A stretch of 55,871 nucleotides of DNA. Source: an archaeon (GTDB taxonomy: Archaea; Iainarchaeota; Iainarchaeia; CSSED10-239). Of this stretch, positions 30,744-40,085 are shown one piece after another. The number at the start of each line of letters is the position of its first letter. The first letter of the stretch is position 1. The notes beneath the pieces are model-generated. The model worked only from the letters and a program-made list of their open reading frames with translations. It did no database searches and was not told the DNA's origin. Where the stretch lies: the NCBI GenBank assembly GCA_029563035.1, contig JAKQTP010000108.1:1-55871 (forward strand), given 5' to 3'. The position numbers were made by a program, and so were the translations under genes.

Positions 30744-32797
30744 GATAAGACCAAACCTTCTTGATTTTCAGAAAATTCTCTAATCATATTGATAAGATTT
30801 TTTGCTGATTCTTCATCAGATGCAAGAGCCGTTTGTGGTTTAAATTCTACAATAATTGTTTGACCTGTACTTCCAGAATTTTTTGAGAATAACTTACTTG
30901 CTAGTTGGTCAAATTTCTTTTCAAATGTAATTTCTGGAGTCACGAATTCTCGTTGTCCTGCTTCTCCTAAAAGAGCTAAAGTGGGTTGGTCAACTACTCC
31001 ACCTTGAGCAAATTTAATTGCTTGAAGTGCACCAATTAGTGATTCATATCTTAAAGTTACCCACAAAGCTTCTGGTATTCCTGCAAAGCCTTTTGAAAAA
31101 GCTGTTGCTAATGCTTTAGCTTCAAGCATTCTTATTGCTGAAGCTATTGCGTCTTTCATTCCAGTTAGCATAGCTTTCCACCAGCCTTTTTCTCCTTTTA
31201 AAAGTTGCTCATACATATCTGCAAAACCCTTAGAAATAGAACCCCAGCTTTGGCGTAACATATTTTCTTGTTCTAATAGTTTTTCTTTCATACGTTTTAT
31301 TTTTTCTTCTTCAATTCTTTTTTCTTCTTCTTCTTCTTTATTTTTCCAATCTTCATCAATTTCAAATTGCTGCCATGCTTTTTTTAAGTTATATTGTTCC
31401 ATCAATTTTTCATTCAACCACTGTAAATATAGCTGTGCTCTAACTTCATCTTCATCAGTAACTGTAAATTGATTGTTTCCTATATCCGGAACTTTTTCTC
31501 CTGCTTTTAAAATAGCGTCCCAATCTGTAGAGCCAATCGCATTTTTCAATATCTCTTGTTGCTCATTAAGTTTTGTTGTCCACATCAGTTGTCTTTCTTT
31601 GTACTTTGATATTTCTTTTTCTTTTGCTAAAATTAATTCATCACGATATTGACCACCGGCATAATTTTTAATAGTTTCTAATTGTGACTCTAATTCTTTT
31701 TGTTTGTTCTTTTCTTCTGAGATATACCTCTCATACACAACTATTTTTCTTAACTCAGCAGCGTTCAAACCATATTTTTTAGCAATTTCATCTAACGCTT
31801 TTGTTCTTTGATTATTAGTTTCTACTTCTAAATCAAAAGCGTCTAATTCTTTTTGCTTATAATCAATAAGTAAAAAAATTAATGAGCTTAAAGCAGCAGA
31901 TACTAATCCAATAACACCTAGTGTAGATGACATTTGAACTCCAAGAGCTTTGAAAGCAACAGATAATGATTTTATTGCTGCAACTGCTGGAATTAAAATA
32001 GCTGTTAGCGAGCCAATTACTGTAATCAATCCGGTTGTTTGAATAACCCATTTTGGAGTAGAATCAATTAAATCAGCAAAGGCTGTTAGCAATGGATTTA
32101 TTGCTTGTGCTAATGTTTCACCTATAATTTCTTTAACATCACCAATTGTTTCAGTAGTTCTATCTAGCACAGATTTTGTATTTCCTGCATTTTCATTAGC
32201 AATATTCCAAGCATCTGCAAAGAATTTTTGAACTATAGCAGCTTTTTCAGTTTCACTTGTTGCGTTTCTTAATGAAGGTAAATATCTTTGAAGCATCATG
32301 TAATTTCCTTCACCTGCAGAAATTACTTGACGCATTGCTAAAGTTAAATCTATTCCAAAAGATTTTGAAACGCCTATTGCATACTGAGTCATTTGTTCTA
32401 ATTCACCTGGTAATGCCCCTAGTTGCAATCCATATCTTTGTAAATCAAGAATAGTTTCGTCACTTATTCCAAAATTTTTCTGCATAAGTTTAGATAACTT
32501 TTCAAATTTTGGGTAAAGTTCTGTAGAAGAATTACCAGTTATTTCAATAGCAGACTTTAATAGATTTACAGAATTTTCACTTTCTGCAAAAGCGGTTACA
32601 AATCCAGAAATATAATTTTTTGCTGAGTTTAATTGTGAAGAAAGAAGTTGAACTGCTTGATTTAAGTCAGTTATAGATGTAGTGGTCTTTTTTGTTTTTT
32701 CTCCAAGACCGTCTACATCCTCTGACGTTTTTGGTATATCATCACCGTTTACTTTAAAAAAGAAGTTTAATATCATGTCAGTAAAAGTTTGAGCCAT
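30740..32797 (-). CDS. Tail tape measure protein
   Basis: This 685-residue protein has an N-terminal helical part, a hydrophobic central segment (VIQTTGLITVIGSLTAILIPAVAAI and STLGVIGLVSAALSSLIFLLI), long coiled coils with a run of acidic and basic residues, and a C-terminal ALLGEAGQREFVTPE motif shared by many tape measures. It sets tail length: by the usual ~1.5 Å per residue, roughly 100 nm. It is preceded by the frameshifted tail chaperone gene, the classical order. Confidence 0.9.
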   Translation of the reverse strand: MAQTFTDMILNFFFKVNGDDIPKTSEDVDGLGEKTKKTTTSITDLNQAVQLLSSQLNSAKNYISGFVTAFAESENSVNLLKSAIEITGNSSTELYPKFEKLSKLMQKNFGISDETILDLQRYGLQLGALPGELEQMTQYAIGVSKSFGIDLTLAMRQVISAGEGNYMMLQRYLPSLRNATSETEKAAIVQKFFADAWNIANENAGNTKSVLDRTTETIGDVKEIIGETLAQAINPLLTAFADLIDSTPKWVIQTTGLITVIGSLTAILIPAVAAIKSLSVAFKALGVQMSSTLGVIGLVSAALSSLIFLLIDYKQKELDAFDLEVETNNQRTKALDEIAKKYGLNAAELRKIVVYERYISEEKNKQKELESQLETIKNYAGGQYRDELILAKEKEISKYKERQLMWTTKLNEQQEILKNAIGSTDWDAILKAGEKVPDIGNNQFTVTDEDEVRAQLYLQWLNEKLMEQYNLKKAWQQFEIDEDWKNKEEEEEKRIEEEKIKRMKEKLLEQENMLRQSWGSISKGFADMYEQLLKGEKGWWKAMLTGMKDAIASAIRMLEAKALATAFSKGFAGIPEALWVTLRYESLIGALQAIKFAQGGVVDQPTLALLGEAGQREFVTPEITFEKKFDQLASKLFSKNSGSTGQTIIVEFKPQTALASDEESAKNLINMIREFSENQEGLVLS

Positions 32798-32808
32798 TTT
32801 TATTCTCC

Positions 32809-33046
32809 TTAGCTTTCTTTCTTTTTCAAATCTTTATCATTTGCCACAAAATTTGAAAATAAAAATAAGACTTTCATTTTTACTGTTGTAAGTATTTCAT
32901 TAAACTTAGTTATGTCTTTTTGTGAATACGAATAACAAAGTTTATAAATACTACTGGCCACAGGTTTTCCTCCATTTAGTCTAAAGTCTTCACTAGTTCT
33001 TTTGAACTCTCTGCTGATAGAAGGTCTTTCAGTAAATTCTTTGAAA
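32809..33046 (-). CDS. -1 frame extension of tail assembly chaperone (G-T type)
   Basis: The -1 frame relative to the chaperone gene is open from just before its T8 slippery run to a stop at 32809-32811, ending four codon-lengths before the tape measure ATG. The extension reads on through GGKPVASSIYKLCYSYSQ to NDKDLKKKES. Ribosomes that slip on U-UUU-UUU would make a fused protein of roughly 190 residues, the gpG-T arrangement of lambda. A GTG at 32961, nine bases after GGAGG, could alternatively allow separate translation of the last 50 residues. Confidence 0.7.
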
Positions 33047-33389
33047 AAAAACTAACTAACTCTTTCTCTTCTTTTCTTTTCATATTCTTTTTTAGATATG
33101 AAAGACGAGTTTCAAAAGAAGAATTTTCTGAGTCAGTAAGAATTGCAGCACATAATTCAATATTATGAACACTCCCAGTATGCTCAAAAGTAGCTGTAAT
33201 CAAGTTTAGTTTTTCTTCATCATTTAAATCTTCTATTTTTTTATTCTGCAAACCAACAATATTACTTGAACCCATTATTTTTGACAGCTTAGAATAAGCA
33301 ACAGTTAACTCTGCAAAATCAAGAGCAAAGAGGTCGTCCACAGACTGAACGACCGTAAAAATTTTTTCTCCTACTTTAATTTTTTCCAT
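32976..33389 (-). CDS. Tail assembly chaperone
   Basis: This protein of 137 residues, starting MEKIKVGEKI, is mostly helical and lies between the tail tube and tape measure genes, the invariable position of siphovirus tail chaperones. The ATG at 33389 follows AGAAAGGA; a longer frame starts inside the tail tube gene. On the coding strand AGTTTTTTTTCA (T8 at 33044-33051) lies 24 codons before the stop and can serve as a -1 slippery site. Confidence 0.75.
   Translation of the reverse strand: MEKIKVGEKIFTVVQSVDDLFALDFAELTVAYSKLSKIMGSSNIVGLQNKKIEDLNDEEKLNLITATFEHTGSVHNIELCAAILTDSENSSFETRLSYLKKNMKRKEEKELVSFFSKNLLKDLLSAESSKELVKTLD
33044..33051 (-). promoter_or_regulatory. Slippery T8 run for programmed -1 frameshift
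   Basis: The plus strand has eight A, so the message has U8 in the context AGU-UUU-UUU-UCA. This allows both tRNAs to re-pair in the -1 frame. The -1 frame is open for the next ~80 codons. Confidence 0.65.
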
Positions 33390-33405
33390 TAGTAAATCCT
33401 TTCTT

Positions 33406-34191
33406 TTATGCGCCCTTTGAAATAAACTTATTAGCGCCATCTAAAGAATCATACAATATTCCCCAAGTTGTTTCAGGATAATTTACGTTCTCATCCATTG
33501 TTAAATCACTAGACTCCATCAAAGAAGCATGCGGGAATTTCATATAACCATAAACTATTCCAGAGCTATCTTGTGGTGTCTGCATAGTTAGTATAAAGAT
33601 TGCATAATCAGTTACTACTTCACTAGAAAGTTGAGTAAATCCATCTACTTCTACACTTTCTAAATTTACACCCATCATTAGCGCTAACTCATTATAACCA
33701 CTTTGCATGTGAGTCAATTTAAGAGTTGGCTCAGCTGTTGGCCTATTTACTCCACATTGTCTTCCAACACAATCTTTTAAAATACTTCCACCTTTTACAC
33801 CAGGAGAAAATACTATTTTTTCAAGAAAGCCAATAGGTTTTAGTTCTGTACTGCTATAAGAATTAGCAGTATAAACTATCATCAAATCACCTTTGTTGTG
33901 TGTTGTTGGACTAGCACCGCGAGTTACAGTGATAGAATTTGCAGAAGGAGAAACTGCAGTAACAGTTAAATCTGTCTCAGTACCAATACCAGCAGTAAAA
34001 GGTGTAGATGGTAATCCTTTTGTGCTATTTACATAAAATGTAGTAGCTGAAGTAGAAGAAACATCTGCTGATAAAACTTGAACTCTGTTTTCACTAATTT
34101 TCTTTGCTGCCTTTTTAGCTGCTAATACTATTCCACCATACTGAAGAATAGCACCAGAGCTTTCAGCAAAAGTAAGTTCTTTTGTTGCCAT
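33406..34191 (-). CDS. Major tail tube protein
   Basis: This 261-residue protein is beta-rich with balanced charge, between the tail terminator and the tail chaperone. Residues about 60-105 (TPFTAGIGTETDLTVTAVSP, ITVTRGASPTTHNKGD) look like a small inserted beta domain; the rest fits a tail tube. SD GGAGG before ATG at 34191. Confidence 0.75.
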   Translation of the reverse strand: MATKELTFAESSGAILQYGGIVLAAKKAAKKISENRVQVLSADVSSTSATTFYVNSTKGLPSTPFTAGIGTETDLTVTAVSPSANSITVTRGASPTTHNKGDLMIVYTANSYSSTELKPIGFLEKIVFSPGVKGGSILKDCVGRQCGVNRPTAEPTLKLTHMQSGYNELALMMGVNLESVEVDGFTQLSSEVVTDYAIFILTMQTPQDSSGIVYGYMKFPHASLMESSDLTMDENVNYPETTWGILYDSLDGANKFISKGA

Positions 34192-34195
34192 ATTA

Positions 34196-34645
34196 TTACC
34201 TCCTAGTTAGGGTTAAATCAATTCTAGAGCAAAAATAAGGTGGATGCATATTAAACATTCCTCCTATTTTTATGAATGTTGTGTCTCTATCTATTTTAAA
34301 TCCTGGAATTTTCGCAATTCCAGATTTTCTAATAGTATCTACAATTTTATATTCTAGCTCATTAAGTTTTTTAATTCCTTCAGTTTGAGACTCATCATTA
34401 TAATTCATCACATATATAGAGATTTGAAGATTTTCTTGCCAATTAAATTGTAAATTTATATGCTCCAAAACATCTAATGAACCTCCCCAGACAAAACACA
34501 CTGGAAAATTTTCTAGTCCCACTTCATCAGGAAAAATAAATCCCCACTGAACTCTTTCATAAGGATTTTCAGGGTCAATAGAAAAATCATCAATTGTCTT
34601 AAGTTTATTTATTAAAGTTTCAACAGAACCATAAATATTAGGCAT
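34196..34645 (-). CDS. Tail terminator-like protein
   Basis: This encodes 149 residues starting MPNIYGSVETLINKL. The pattern of an N-terminal helix, a strand-rich middle (ICFVWGG-like FPVCFVWGG, LQISIYVMNY) and a helix before IDLTLTRR fits the tail terminator/completion fold. Its position between a morphogenesis protein and the tail tube supports this. The ATG at 34645 follows AAGGAG; a TTG two codons upstream is less likely. Confidence 0.6.
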   Translation of the reverse strand: MPNIYGSVETLINKLKTIDDFSIDPENPYERVQWGFIFPDEVGLENFPVCFVWGGSLDVLEHINLQFNWQENLQISIYVMNYNDESQTEGIKKLNELEYKIVDTIRKSGIAKIPGFKIDRDTTFIKIGGMFNMHPPYFCSRIDLTLTRR

Positions 34646-35081
34646 TGTCAATTACTCCTTGTAAATAAGAAAATCCATATCTACTTAGTGCTTCTACTTC
34701 TTCTGAAGAAATTGCCCAGAAATTTCTTTTTTTATTATTCCAACTCATTTTACTTTCATTAAACTTACCTTCTGAATTTCCAGAGCTAGTAAATAATAAT
34801 TTAGAACCTACTCTTTCTTTCATCAATGCCGGTATAATAGCATTCATCATGTCACCAGAAAGTTTCAGCCAATCTAAATTTCCTCTAACTCTTTCTTTAA
34901 ATTTTGCATATGCTGTTGAGTATGGAATAAAAGGTTGTCCAGAAGCGTCAACTCCACTTGAAGTTCTATTTTTTATGTTATTAGATTGCATGCTTGCTAA
35001 TAATAACATAAGTGTAGGAGCTTCCTTATTAATACTTTTTGAAATTCTTAAAAGCTTTTCAGAATTACTACTCATTTTCAT
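34638..35081 (-). CDS. Head-tail joining/virion morphogenesis protein
   Basis: This protein of 147 residues is basic, with a segment SSGVDASGQPFIPYSTAYAKFKE that matches the Mu gpG/HK97 gp10-like morphogenesis proteins (GxPWxPLSxxTxxRK pattern). Members close the head-tail interface. It overlaps the preceding connector gene as ATGA. Confidence 0.6.
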   Translation of the reverse strand: MKMSSNSEKLLRISKSINKEAPTLMLLLASMQSNNIKNRTSSGVDASGQPFIPYSTAYAKFKERVRGNLDWLKLSGDMMNAIIPALMKERVGSKLLFTSSGNSEGKFNESKMSWNNKKRNFWAISSEEVEALSRYGFSYLQGVIDNA

Positions 35082-35587
35082 TTCCCCACAAATGGCTTAA
35101 TTAATTTATAAACTACTTTTGGAAACTCACCATCTTCATTAGAAGTAAAGTTTTTAGACTTATAGTATAGATGTTGTGTTAACATTATACAAGCTTTTTC
35201 AAGCGCATCAGGAACACTTCCTATAGCATATCCAGCTTTATATGAACATGAATATTTTCCAAAAAATCTAAAATAGTTTTTTGTATAAATTATTCCATTG
35301 TTATTTTCAATGTAGTAGTAATTTTCTGGAACATCTGTTGTTGAAGTACCAAAAGTTTGTAAGCTTGTTACTTCTGAAACAGGATAATTTTTAAGAACCA
35401 TTGATTCTTTATCTCTTATTTCATGTATTTCATTTTCATAAGTTCTTTCTGCTAAATTTCTATTACAAAACTCAGTACTTTCTAATAATTCAGTAGCAGC
35501 ACTAATAAATTCTTTTATAGTAGCAGATGTAGCAGTTACTGCTTGTGGTAGTTTTATTTTTTCATAAGTAGTTAAATAGTAACTCAT
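35078..35587 (-). CDS. Head-tail connector (gp6-like)
   Basis: This 169-residue protein is helical at both ends with a central beta segment. TATSATIKEFISAATELLES, then LKNYPVSEVTSL, NGIIYTKNYF and ALEKACIMLTQHLYYKS follow the HK97 gp6/adaptor family pattern. It docks on the portal to connect the tail. The SD is AAAGGAG. A 12-bp hairpin precedes it. Confidence 0.7.
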   Translation of the reverse strand: MSYYLTTYEKIKLPQAVTATSATIKEFISAATELLESTEFCNRNLAERTYENEIHEIRDKESMVLKNYPVSEVTSLQTFGTSTTDVPENYYYIENNNGIIYTKNYFRFFGKYSCSYKAGYAIGSVPDALEKACIMLTQHLYYKSKNFTSNEDGEFPKVVYKLIKPFVGK

Positions 35588-35600
35588 ACTTCTCCTTTAA

Positions 35601-35628
35601 ATGGGGAAGAAGTTTTCTTCCTCCCCAT
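35601..35628 (-). terminator. Intercistronic hairpin after capsid genes
   Basis: On the plus strand ATGGGGAAGAAG (35601-35612) and CTTCCTCCCCAT (35617-35628) flank TTTT: a 12-bp stem with a single G-U. There is no U tract on the minus-strand transcript, so it may be a weak terminator or a stabiliser that lets the capsid and 35639-36028 genes be expressed above the connector and tail genes. Confidence 0.6.
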
Positions 35629-35638
35629 AGTTTTCAAA

Positions 35639-36028
35639 CTAGTTAGTAACAGGAAGATTTATTGGGTTTGCACCAATGAATTCTATGCCGATAGTATCTG
35701 CTTTTCCAGTAGACTGAGAAACTACAGCTGTAATAAATGGCTTTGTGAAATCATTTTTAGACAGCTCGATGTAGTATCTTCCAGCTTCTGTGATTGTCAA
35801 AGTTTTTCCAGTTATAGCAGTTGGAGACCCATCTGCTGCAGATGTAGCTTCATAAGCTTTAACTACTACTGCTGTAGAAGAAAGGTCACGAACATCTACA
35901 ACTAGCATTCCTTGTAAACAAGTTTGACGGTCTATCTTCGCAGGAGACGGGTCTGTAGAACCTTGAGTATAACTTTTAGTATCTACAATTACTTTGGCCA
36001 AAATATTATCTTTTACAGAATATATCAT
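35639..36028 (-). CDS. Capsid-adjacent structural protein, possible decoration protein
   Basis: This encodes 129 residues of mostly beta character with many Ser, Thr and Ala (VVVKAYEATSAADGSPT, KTLTITEAGRYYIEL). It lies directly downstream of the major capsid gene, where decoration or head-completion proteins are usual. No family signature recognised. Confidence 0.5.
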   Translation of the reverse strand: MIYSVKDNILAKVIVDTKSYTQGSTDPSPAKIDRQTCLQGMLVVDVRDLSSTAVVVKAYEATSAADGSPTAITGKTLTITEAGRYYIELSKNDFTKPFITAVVSQSTGKADTIGIEFIGANPINLPVTN

Positions 36029-36040
36029 TTCTACACCTCC

Positions 36041-37165
36041 TTATTTCATTTTCAAAACTTTAAATGCTTCAGGTAACATTACTGCTCCACCTTCACGAAC
36101 ACGGAAAAGAAGACCAATAAGAGGAGCGTATTTTTCATTCATTCTCTGAATAGACATATTGATTCTTGCTACTCTCCAGTAGTATGACATATCTCCAACA
36201 AGCATTACTTTCTGACCAGTAGTCATATTTTCAGAAAGACCTGCCTGACACTGAAGAATTGGCATTCCATCAACAGTAGCAGTTTCACCCTTTACAGCAG
36301 GCGGCATCCACAAATAGTTATTAGTTGTGTCTTTAAGAAGACGCAAATTTCTAACCATTTTCCTACGAGCAAAAACAGTTCCACGAATTGCGTATTGTTC
36401 TTTCAACTCATAAAGGAAATTAATTACATCATCCATTGTTAACACAGTAGATGAAGCTGCTGTTACAGCACCAATAGAAGTATTTGTTAAAATACCTTCT
36501 TTAGTACTAGTACCGTTACCAGTGAAAATATCAGTTTCTACTTTTGTAGAAAGCGTTTTTACAAATTCACCAGTAATATACTGCTCAAGATTTACAGCAG
36601 CATCTTCTAACAGGTCTTTAGACAAAGTTATTAATCCTGCATGCTCATGTGTTTGAATTAAAACTTGACCAAATGACGGGTCAGATTCAGTCGGTAAATT
36701 TTGCTCATCTACATCATACCAAACCATTCCACCATTTCCCTTTGGAACACGAATTGCGCCTTTTGAAGTGGTAATATTAGTAACAGTAGGAATTACTACA
36801 TTCTTATCAGGCACTGCTACAATCATTGAGCTTAAGAATTCTTCATCAACAGTAAATCCGCCTTCAGCATCATCAGCTACAATAAGAGCTTTTTTCTCTT
36901 TTTCAGAAAGGTCATTATAACCCTTTCTAATATAATTGATAATGGTTTCTTTTTTCTCACTTTTTACACTAGTATCAAATCCAGGCATATTAGCCTCATT
37001 CAATTTCTGATACTTCTCAGTAAGCTCATCAAGAACAGTTTGAACTGCTTCGATTTTAGCTTTGTACTCACCAATTTCAGCCTTGTTAGAATCATTAGCT
37101 GATTTTAATTCATTAAAAGCAGAATTAATATCACCTATAATTTTTTCCATTTCTTTGATTTCCAT
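36041..37165 (-). CDS. Major capsid protein, HK97 fold
   Basis: This 374-residue protein has an N-terminal coiled-coil delta region (about 1-75), typical of HK97-family precursors, then AEGGFTVDEEFLSSMI, VTNITTSKGAIRVPK, EHAGLITLSKDLLEDAAVNLEQYI and the C-terminal MSYYWRVARINMSIQRMNEKY. The protease encoded just upstream should remove the delta region. It is probably the main client of the phage GroES. Confidence 0.92.
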   Translation of the reverse strand: MEIKEMEKIIGDINSAFNELKSANDSNKAEIGEYKAKIEAVQTVLDELTEKYQKLNEANMPGFDTSVKSEKKETIINYIRKGYNDLSEKEKKALIVADDAEGGFTVDEEFLSSMIVAVPDKNVVIPTVTNITTSKGAIRVPKGNGGMVWYDVDEQNLPTESDPSFGQVLIQTHEHAGLITLSKDLLEDAAVNLEQYITGEFVKTLSTKVETDIFTGNGTSTKEGILTNTSIGAVTAASSTVLTMDDVINFLYELKEQYAIRGTVFARRKMVRNLRLLKDTTNNYLWMPPAVKGETATVDGMPILQCQAGLSENMTTGQKVMLVGDMSYYWRVARINMSIQRMNEKYAPLIGLLFRVREGGAVMLPEAFKVLKMK

Positions 37166-37166
37166 A

Positions 37167-37994
37167 TTACTTAACCTCCTGTAAGTTTTTTAATAGCAAT
37201 GACAATTGAGTTCCTAACCCTTCAAAATCAGTTTCTTTTTCTTCAGTATTGATATTATCATTAGTGCTAATAGATTCTGATTTTTCATCAGAATTATCGG
37301 GCTCTGCTGATGATATAATAGCTTGAAGTTTTGTGAAACTCTCTTCAATACTTTTGACGATGTTTTTAAGAGCTACTAAATTTGCATTTGATAAAACTCT
37401 TCCTTCTTTATCTTCTTTGTTTATATTTAATTTAAAGTCATTAAGTAAAGAAGTTAGTTCATCTATCGCATCTTCGTTTTTCTCAGAATAAATTTTATCA
37501 ATAACTCTATCAAACATAGACTTGAACTGAAATATTCTTGCATCTTCCATAGCTGGAAATGGAACTACTGAAACTTCATAAAGTTTAGCTTCTTCAATAA
37601 TTCTTAAATCTCCTTCTCTATGAGACTTTATTGTTGTAAATCCTATTGAAAGTCCATCTAATAGACCGTCTTTTATGTCGTCTATTATCTCAGTTTTTGT
37701 CAATGGTATTTGACCCTCTAACCACAAACCAGCATCGGTCTCTTGTAAAGTTACTGGTAATCCAATTACTTTTGTATCGTCATGGTATGCAAGAAGTTTT
37801 ATTTTTTTAGCAGGCATTCTTTCTCGTATTGTTTTTTCAAAAGCTCCTTTGATAATTATATCTCCATAGAAATCTGGAGTTTTAGAAAATGAAGCTGCTA
37901 ATCCACTAAAATAAAAATACTTTTCATCAGATTTAGTTTCAAGTTTCACTCCTTGCTCATAAAATGACATACTGTTTTTCTTTTCTATATTCAT
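37167..37994 (-). CDS. Prohead protease, HK97 family (S78)
   Basis: This 275-residue protein has FSGLAASFSKTPDFYGDII at the start, the catalytic His in LLAYHDDTKVIG, catalytic Ser in LDGLSIGF, and YEVSVVPFPAME, the conserved end of the fold. The C-terminal ~110 residues are acidic and helical, and may act as a scaffold during assembly. Confidence 0.9.
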   Translation of the reverse strand: MNIEKKNSMSFYEQGVKLETKSDEKYFYFSGLAASFSKTPDFYGDIIIKGAFEKTIRERMPAKKIKLLAYHDDTKVIGLPVTLQETDAGLWLEGQIPLTKTEIIDDIKDGLLDGLSIGFTTIKSHREGDLRIIEEAKLYEVSVVPFPAMEDARIFQFKSMFDRVIDKIYSEKNEDAIDELTSLLNDFKLNINKEDKEGRVLSNANLVALKNIVKSIEESFTKLQAIISSAEPDNSDEKSESISTNDNINTEEKETDFEGLGTQLSLLLKNLQEVK

Positions 37995-38009
37995 TTTATT
38001 CTCACCTCC

Positions 38010-40085
38010 TTAGTCTAAATAATTTAATACTTTTTCTTTCTGTACTTCAAAATATTTTAAAAATATTTTTTCAAAATTTGGCTCGAAAGACTTCATCAAT
38101 TTATCTTTTTTGTCCCAATAAATTTTCTTATTTTCTAATGTATCAAACTCGAATTCTGACTTGTCAATGATTAAAGACTTAAAAGCATCTTTAAGAATAG
38201 AAGCTAAAAAACATCTACATTCTATATCATCAGAAGCAACTCCAGTATCACCAGGAAATTCTGTCTCGTTCCCGTCTCCTGTTTTAAAATTTTCATCTAA
38301 GTCTATAGCTTCTCCGTCTAATACCTCATGACTATCTCTAACTAATTCATCTCTTTGAGTTATCCAAACTTTCTTTTCCACAATGTCTGTATCTTTGTAA
38401 GCATTGTAAACTCCATAATTTGCAGCATGAGAAGATTCTGTTCTTGCTATAACACCTACTCTACCCTTAGAATAACCATCAAAAAGCTTTTCAATTCTTT
38501 CTTTCATTTCGTCAATAGTTTCTCCAAGTTCAGCAGATTTAGTCATTTCTTTTCTTAAATCCTTTATTGTAGTTCTATCAACGTTAGAAATAAGTTCACC
38601 AGTCTTTTTCTTAATGAACTTTATTAAATTTTTATTTTGAGGATTATATTTTACAGTCTTGTCTAAAGCTTTTAACCATTGCTCAGCAGAATAATTTGCT
38701 ACTCCAGTTAAAAGATTAGAAATAGACTTATTGAACTCAGAAGATTTAATAACTCCAGAAGGAATAGTTATTTCTTTTACTTTCTTCATTTCTAACTTAG
38801 TATTGATATTTTTAGTAGTTTCTTCTTCATTTTCTAAAGCAGAAAAAGTTCCCATAGAAAAAGAAGGATATTTTTGATTCAAAGCTTTTAAAAATTCCGA
38901 GCGAGTTAGCTGTTCTGTAGTAACTTGTGGATAGCCAAGTTTAGTAGCTGCAGTATTTAAAGTAATTACATCTGCGTTAACTAGTTTTACTAAGTTATCA
39001 ATAATCGGAGTCTCGTCTTCTTTTAGTGCTGAAATCTTAGAAAAATCAGGAATGATAACTAAGTTTTTAGAATTTTTAAACATCGGAACTAATTTATTAT
39101 TTAGCTCATCTACATAATCTAATATGTCAGGAATTATTGTATTTTCCCACAAAATTTTTCTTGCTGTTGAAATATTATTATATGTAGCTGCTGTAGGAAT
39201 TATCAACTCTGTAGGAACTTGAAGTAATGCACAAATATCTTCTCTTATCTTTCCTTGTAAATATTGAAAATCTAAATCTTTATGTGTTTTTCCAATTTCT
39301 TGCCATTCTAATCCTTCTTCTAAAAGAAGTGGCTTATGTGCATTATTTACTCCTATGTAATCATTATCTATTTGATTTTTTAATCTCTCATATTGTGGGT
39401 CACTTAGCGTTGCACTTGTTTTAAATGCTCCGTCTGGTCTTGCAGCATTTTTAAAGAATATTCTATTCCAAGTATCTATTTCGTTAGAAATTTCTATAGT
39501 AGCTTCTCCAGATAGTAATGGTGATTTTCCATCATTTAAATTCAATAGGTCAATGTATTTAGTAATGAGCAATTGTTCATAATGGTACAATATTTTCTTT
39601 CCAGGTGCTTCTTCATATTCCACAGAAACTATTTTAGAATCTTCAATATTAAATTGGCATCTATCAGGTCTTAAATAAAATATCCCGACAGGTTCTTTAT
39701 CTATTTTTCCAGTCAATATTACCGCAATTCCCTTTCCAGCTAAAATTTTAGATAACATCAAAAATTGCATGAAGTTGTGTTTTGAATAATATGAATTTGG
39801 TTTATTTAATAACTTTTGAATAGGATGATTTTTTTCATGAACAAATTCATCTGAATTTTTATAGTAACCCACTTTTAGAGGAACACTAGCAAAATTTAAT
39901 GCTCTTAAACTTGAGCAAAGATATACATATATCGCTTTTTCGAATTTAGTCTTTACATTACATACGTAAGAATTATTTTTATAGATTGTAGTTTCCCCAG
40001 TTAGACTATAAGAAACATCCCAAGTATCTTGAGATTTTCTTTCAATTTTTGTCATTTTCAAATCTGTATTTTTTAGTCTAAGCAT
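38010..40085 (-). CDS. Portal protein fused to MuF/SPP1 gp7-like domain
   Basis: This 691-residue protein comprises two proteins that are usually separate. Residues about 1-400 are an HK97-type portal (YVYLCSSLRALNFASVPLKV, ICALLQVPTELIIPTAATYNNISTA). The C-terminal region has the MuF head-morphogenesis domain: VGVIARTESSHAANYGVYNAY, RDSHEVLDGEAIDLDENF and ECRCFLAS. Portals form the dodecameric DNA gate; MuF proteins are minor head components, some injected with DNA. The long ORF shows no break between the parts. Confidence 0.85.
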   Translation of the reverse strand: MLRLKNTDLKMTKIERKSQDTWDVSYSLTGETTIYKNNSYVCNVKTKFEKAIYVYLCSSLRALNFASVPLKVGYYKNSDEFVHEKNHPIQKLLNKPNSYYSKHNFMQFLMLSKILAGKGIAVILTGKIDKEPVGIFYLRPDRCQFNIEDSKIVSVEYEEAPGKKILYHYEQLLITKYIDLLNLNDGKSPLLSGEATIEISNEIDTWNRIFFKNAARPDGAFKTSATLSDPQYERLKNQIDNDYIGVNNAHKPLLLEEGLEWQEIGKTHKDLDFQYLQGKIREDICALLQVPTELIIPTAATYNNISTARKILWENTIIPDILDYVDELNNKLVPMFKNSKNLVIIPDFSKISALKEDETPIIDNLVKLVNADVITLNTAATKLGYPQVTTEQLTRSEFLKALNQKYPSFSMGTFSALENEEETTKNINTKLEMKKVKEITIPSGVIKSSEFNKSISNLLTGVANYSAEQWLKALDKTVKYNPQNKNLIKFIKKKTGELISNVDRTTIKDLRKEMTKSAELGETIDEMKERIEKLFDGYSKGRVGVIARTESSHAANYGVYNAYKDTDIVEKKVWITQRDELVRDSHEVLDGEAIDLDENFKTGDGNETEFPGDTGVASDDIECRCFLASILKDAFKSLIIDKSEFEFDTLENKKIYWDKKDKLMKSFEPNFEKIFLKYFEVQKEKVLNYLD

